Positions 6,761-7,651 of a stretch of DNA of 7,651 nt are shown piece by piece; the first letter of the stretch is position 1; each line of letters starts with the position of its first letter. The DNA comes from Gammaproteobacteria bacterium (lineage in GTDB: Bacteria; Pseudomonadota; Gammaproteobacteria; Chromatiales; Sedimenticolaceae), in assembly GCA_020445165.1 (NCBI GenBank), contig JAGRHE010000133.1:1-7651 (forward strand). Direction: 5' to 3'. The notes under the pieces are model-generated. The model did no database searches. It was given only the letters and a program-made list of their open reading frames with translations, and had not been told where the DNA came from. The position numbers were made by a program, and so were the translations under genes.

Positions 6761-6860
6761 AGCCGAATGTTGACGTGAGCATCTTAACGGCAACTTAAAG
6801 TCGTCGCAGACCGTGAAGGGAACCGACGGCGCATTGGGCCTCATATCGAGATGCGTGGCC

Positions 6861-6905
6861 GTAGGTCGGGCTGTGTCCGACAATGGCAGGCACAGCCTGC
6901 CCTAC
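6861..6905. repeat. REP-like doublet (BIME-type double hairpin)
   Basis: GTAGGTCGGGCTGTG (6861-6875) and CACAGCCTGCCCTAC (6891-6905) are inverted copies matching at 13 of 15 positions. Each copy also folds by itself: GTCGG/CCGAC (6865-6869, 6877-6881) and GGCAGG/CCTGCC (6885-6890, 6896-6901), each with a small loop. A GTAG end followed by a GC-rich hairpin, in two inverted copies, is the layout of repetitive extragenic palindromes mobilised by RAYT transposases in gammaproteobacteria. The element lies 31 bases downstream of the small gene that follows the efflux pump, where such elements usually limit readthrough or protect mRNA 3' ends. No RAYT gene is in the window. Confidence 0.75.
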
Positions 6906-6936
6906 GCCGATGCGCGGGTCGCGAATAGCAGCAGCC

Positions 6937-7224
6937 TCACAACTTCCCCGGACGACCCTCGGCCGCCTCAGCCGCAGCGGGATTGAAGCGCAGCTCAACG
7001 AATCGCCAGTGCGGCGCATCGACGAACTCGACCGTGACCGACGCATCGGCCTGGCAGCGCGCCATCATGCCGTCGAGAAACTCGATCGCCTCGGAATCGA
7101 GGACGGTGCCGGTCAGGTCTTCCGATTTGCACAGAAACGCGGCGTCTTCATTCGCGCTGACCACACGGTAGCGCTCGGGAAAACTGCCTTTCTCCTGGTC
7201 GTAACTGAATAGATACTTGGGCAT
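6937..7224 (-). CDS. small soluble protein, unknown function, downstream of an RND pump gene
   Basis: This is a 95-residue protein beginning MPKYLFSYDQEKGSF, with no signal peptide or membrane helix. It has an alternating strand/helix pattern: strand YLFSY, strand ERYRVVSA, an acidic helix around DSEAIEFLDGMMARC, strands SVTVEFVDA and WRFVELRF, then an Ala/Glu-rich tail (AAAEAAEGRPGKL). There are two cysteines, C32 and C57. I do not recognise the family. An upstream in-frame ATG at 7278 would add 18 mostly polar residues; it lies 3 bases beyond the RND stop and has GGGG 6 bases upstream. MPKYLF looks like a natural N-terminus, but its ribosome binding site is only AAGG at 9 bases, so the start is uncertain. 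With 57 bases or fewer between it and the efflux permease, co-transcription with the pump is likely. A REP-like doublet follows the gene. Confidence 0.7.
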   Translation of the reverse strand: MPKYLFSYDQEKGSFPERYRVVSANEDAAFLCKSEDLTGTVLDSEAIEFLDGMMARCQADASVTVEFVDAPHWRFVELRFNPAAAEAAEGRPGKL

Positions 7225-7281
7225 TGCTCGTGGCCTTGGTCGATATGAATGTGCGGATGTCGCCGGATCGCGGGTCATACC

Positions 7282-7651
7282 TTACCCCGCATCACTGTCT
7301 TCCAGTTCCTTTTCGAGGCGACGTTCGAGTTGCTGTGGCGAACCCGTGCGACTGGCCATCAGGTCGTAGGCGACCGGCACGATGAACAGCGTAAACAGGG
7401 TAGCGGCCAGGGCACCATAAAGGATCACGGTGCCGATCACCGCGCGTGTCTCGGCACCGGCGCCACTGGACAGCAGCAATGGCAGCGAACCGGCCGCGGT
7501 GGTGATGCCGGTCATCACGATCGGGCGGAAGCGCACGCTGGTCGCTTCCAGCAAAGCGGCGTGAAACTCGCGCCCCTGGTCACGCAGCTGGTTGGCGAAC
7601 TCGACGATAAGGATACCGTTCTTGGCCGCCAGGCCGACCAGCATGATCAAG
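7282..7651 (-). CDS. RND efflux transporter permease, C-terminal fragment (5' end outside window)
   Basis: This is the last roughly 123 codons of an AcrB/MexB-type resistance-nodulation-division permease, an inner-membrane proton-driven pump that exports drugs, dyes or solvents through a periplasmic adaptor and an outer-membrane channel. The fragment starts in the family motif GLAAKNGILIVEFA (AcrB has GLSAKNAILIVEFA). The RFRPIVMTGITT segment, SSGAGAETRAVIGT (AcrB STGAGSGAQNAVGT) and a final helix ending FIVPVAYDL follow in the expected order. It ends in a charged cytoplasmic tail (ERRLEKELEDSDAG) and TAA at 7282-7284. A complete RND permease has about 1,030 residues, so roughly 900 lie beyond the right edge. 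The adaptor gene is not in view and the substrate cannot be inferred. The next gene on this strand starts within 57 bases. Confidence 0.96.
   Translation of the reverse strand, partial: LIMLVGLAAKNGILIVEFANQLRDQGREFHAALLEATSVRFRPIVMTGITTAAGSLPLLLSSGAGAETRAVIGTVILYGALAATLFTLFIVPVAYDLMASRTGSPQQLERRLEKELEDSDAG

Noticed and set aside
6750..6830. Possible minus-strand promoter with TAAGAT -10 ahead of the four-helix gene
   Set aside because: The hexamer at the expected -35 position matches the consensus at only about three of six bases, which is not enough to annotate.
6734..6883. 50-residue N-terminal extension of the four-helix membrane protein
   Set aside because: A strong GGGAG at 6740-6744 precedes ATG 6733, and the extension is polar, runs over an inverted repeat and reaches the REP element.
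6883..7212. Plus-strand open frame of 109 codons opposite the small gene after the RND pump
   Set aside because: It begins inside the REP-like element and has no ribosome binding site. The minus-strand frame has a better start, operon position and composition.
1..7651. Defence system, prophage, CRISPR array or toxin-antitoxin pair
   Set aside because: No nuclease, methylase, integrase, phage structural gene, regularly spaced repeat or toxin-antitoxin-like gene pair is present in the sequence.

Overview
The window looks like a chromosomal segment of a high-GC gammaproteobacterium. Hand-counted lines inside the large central gene run about 62-70% G+C. The RecN fragment resembles gammaproteobacterial RecN throughout. 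The REP-like doublet with GTAG ends is also typical of that class. I cannot name a genus. I see no rRNA, tRNA, CRISPR array, transposase, integrase or phage gene.

Plus strand, left half (1-5448): the window opens inside recN (double-strand-break repair ATPase), which ends at 1284. A gene-free stretch of about 390 bases follows. Next come a TauE/SafE-type membrane permease that probably starts at a TTG (1677-2414), a GC-rich intergenic patch full of short repeats, a small two-helix membrane protein (2509-2751), and a very long U32 family protein of 884 residues (2794-5448). The U32 protein is an extended relative of RlhA, the 23S rRNA cytidine hydroxylase of E. coli. It carries the classical four-cysteine U32 site and a second four-cysteine set near its C-terminus.

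Minus strand, right half (7651-5457): in transcription order these are the C-terminal end of an RND efflux permease (cut by the window edge), a 95-residue protein I do not recognise, a REP/BIME-like double hairpin, a four-helix membrane protein rich in histidines, and an exported TPR protein. The TPR gene ends 8 bases from the end of the U32 gene, so the two transcription directions converge there.

Functional links are limited. The left half mixes DNA repair, small-anion export and ribosome modification and reads as an ordinary housekeeping neighbourhood. In the right half, the small protein may be co-transcribed with the efflux pump. The four-helix protein and the TPR protein form a probable envelope-associated pair of unknown purpose. 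No complete, clearly novel system is visible. The best leads are the second cysteine cluster of the long U32 protein and the unassigned membrane/TPR pair.
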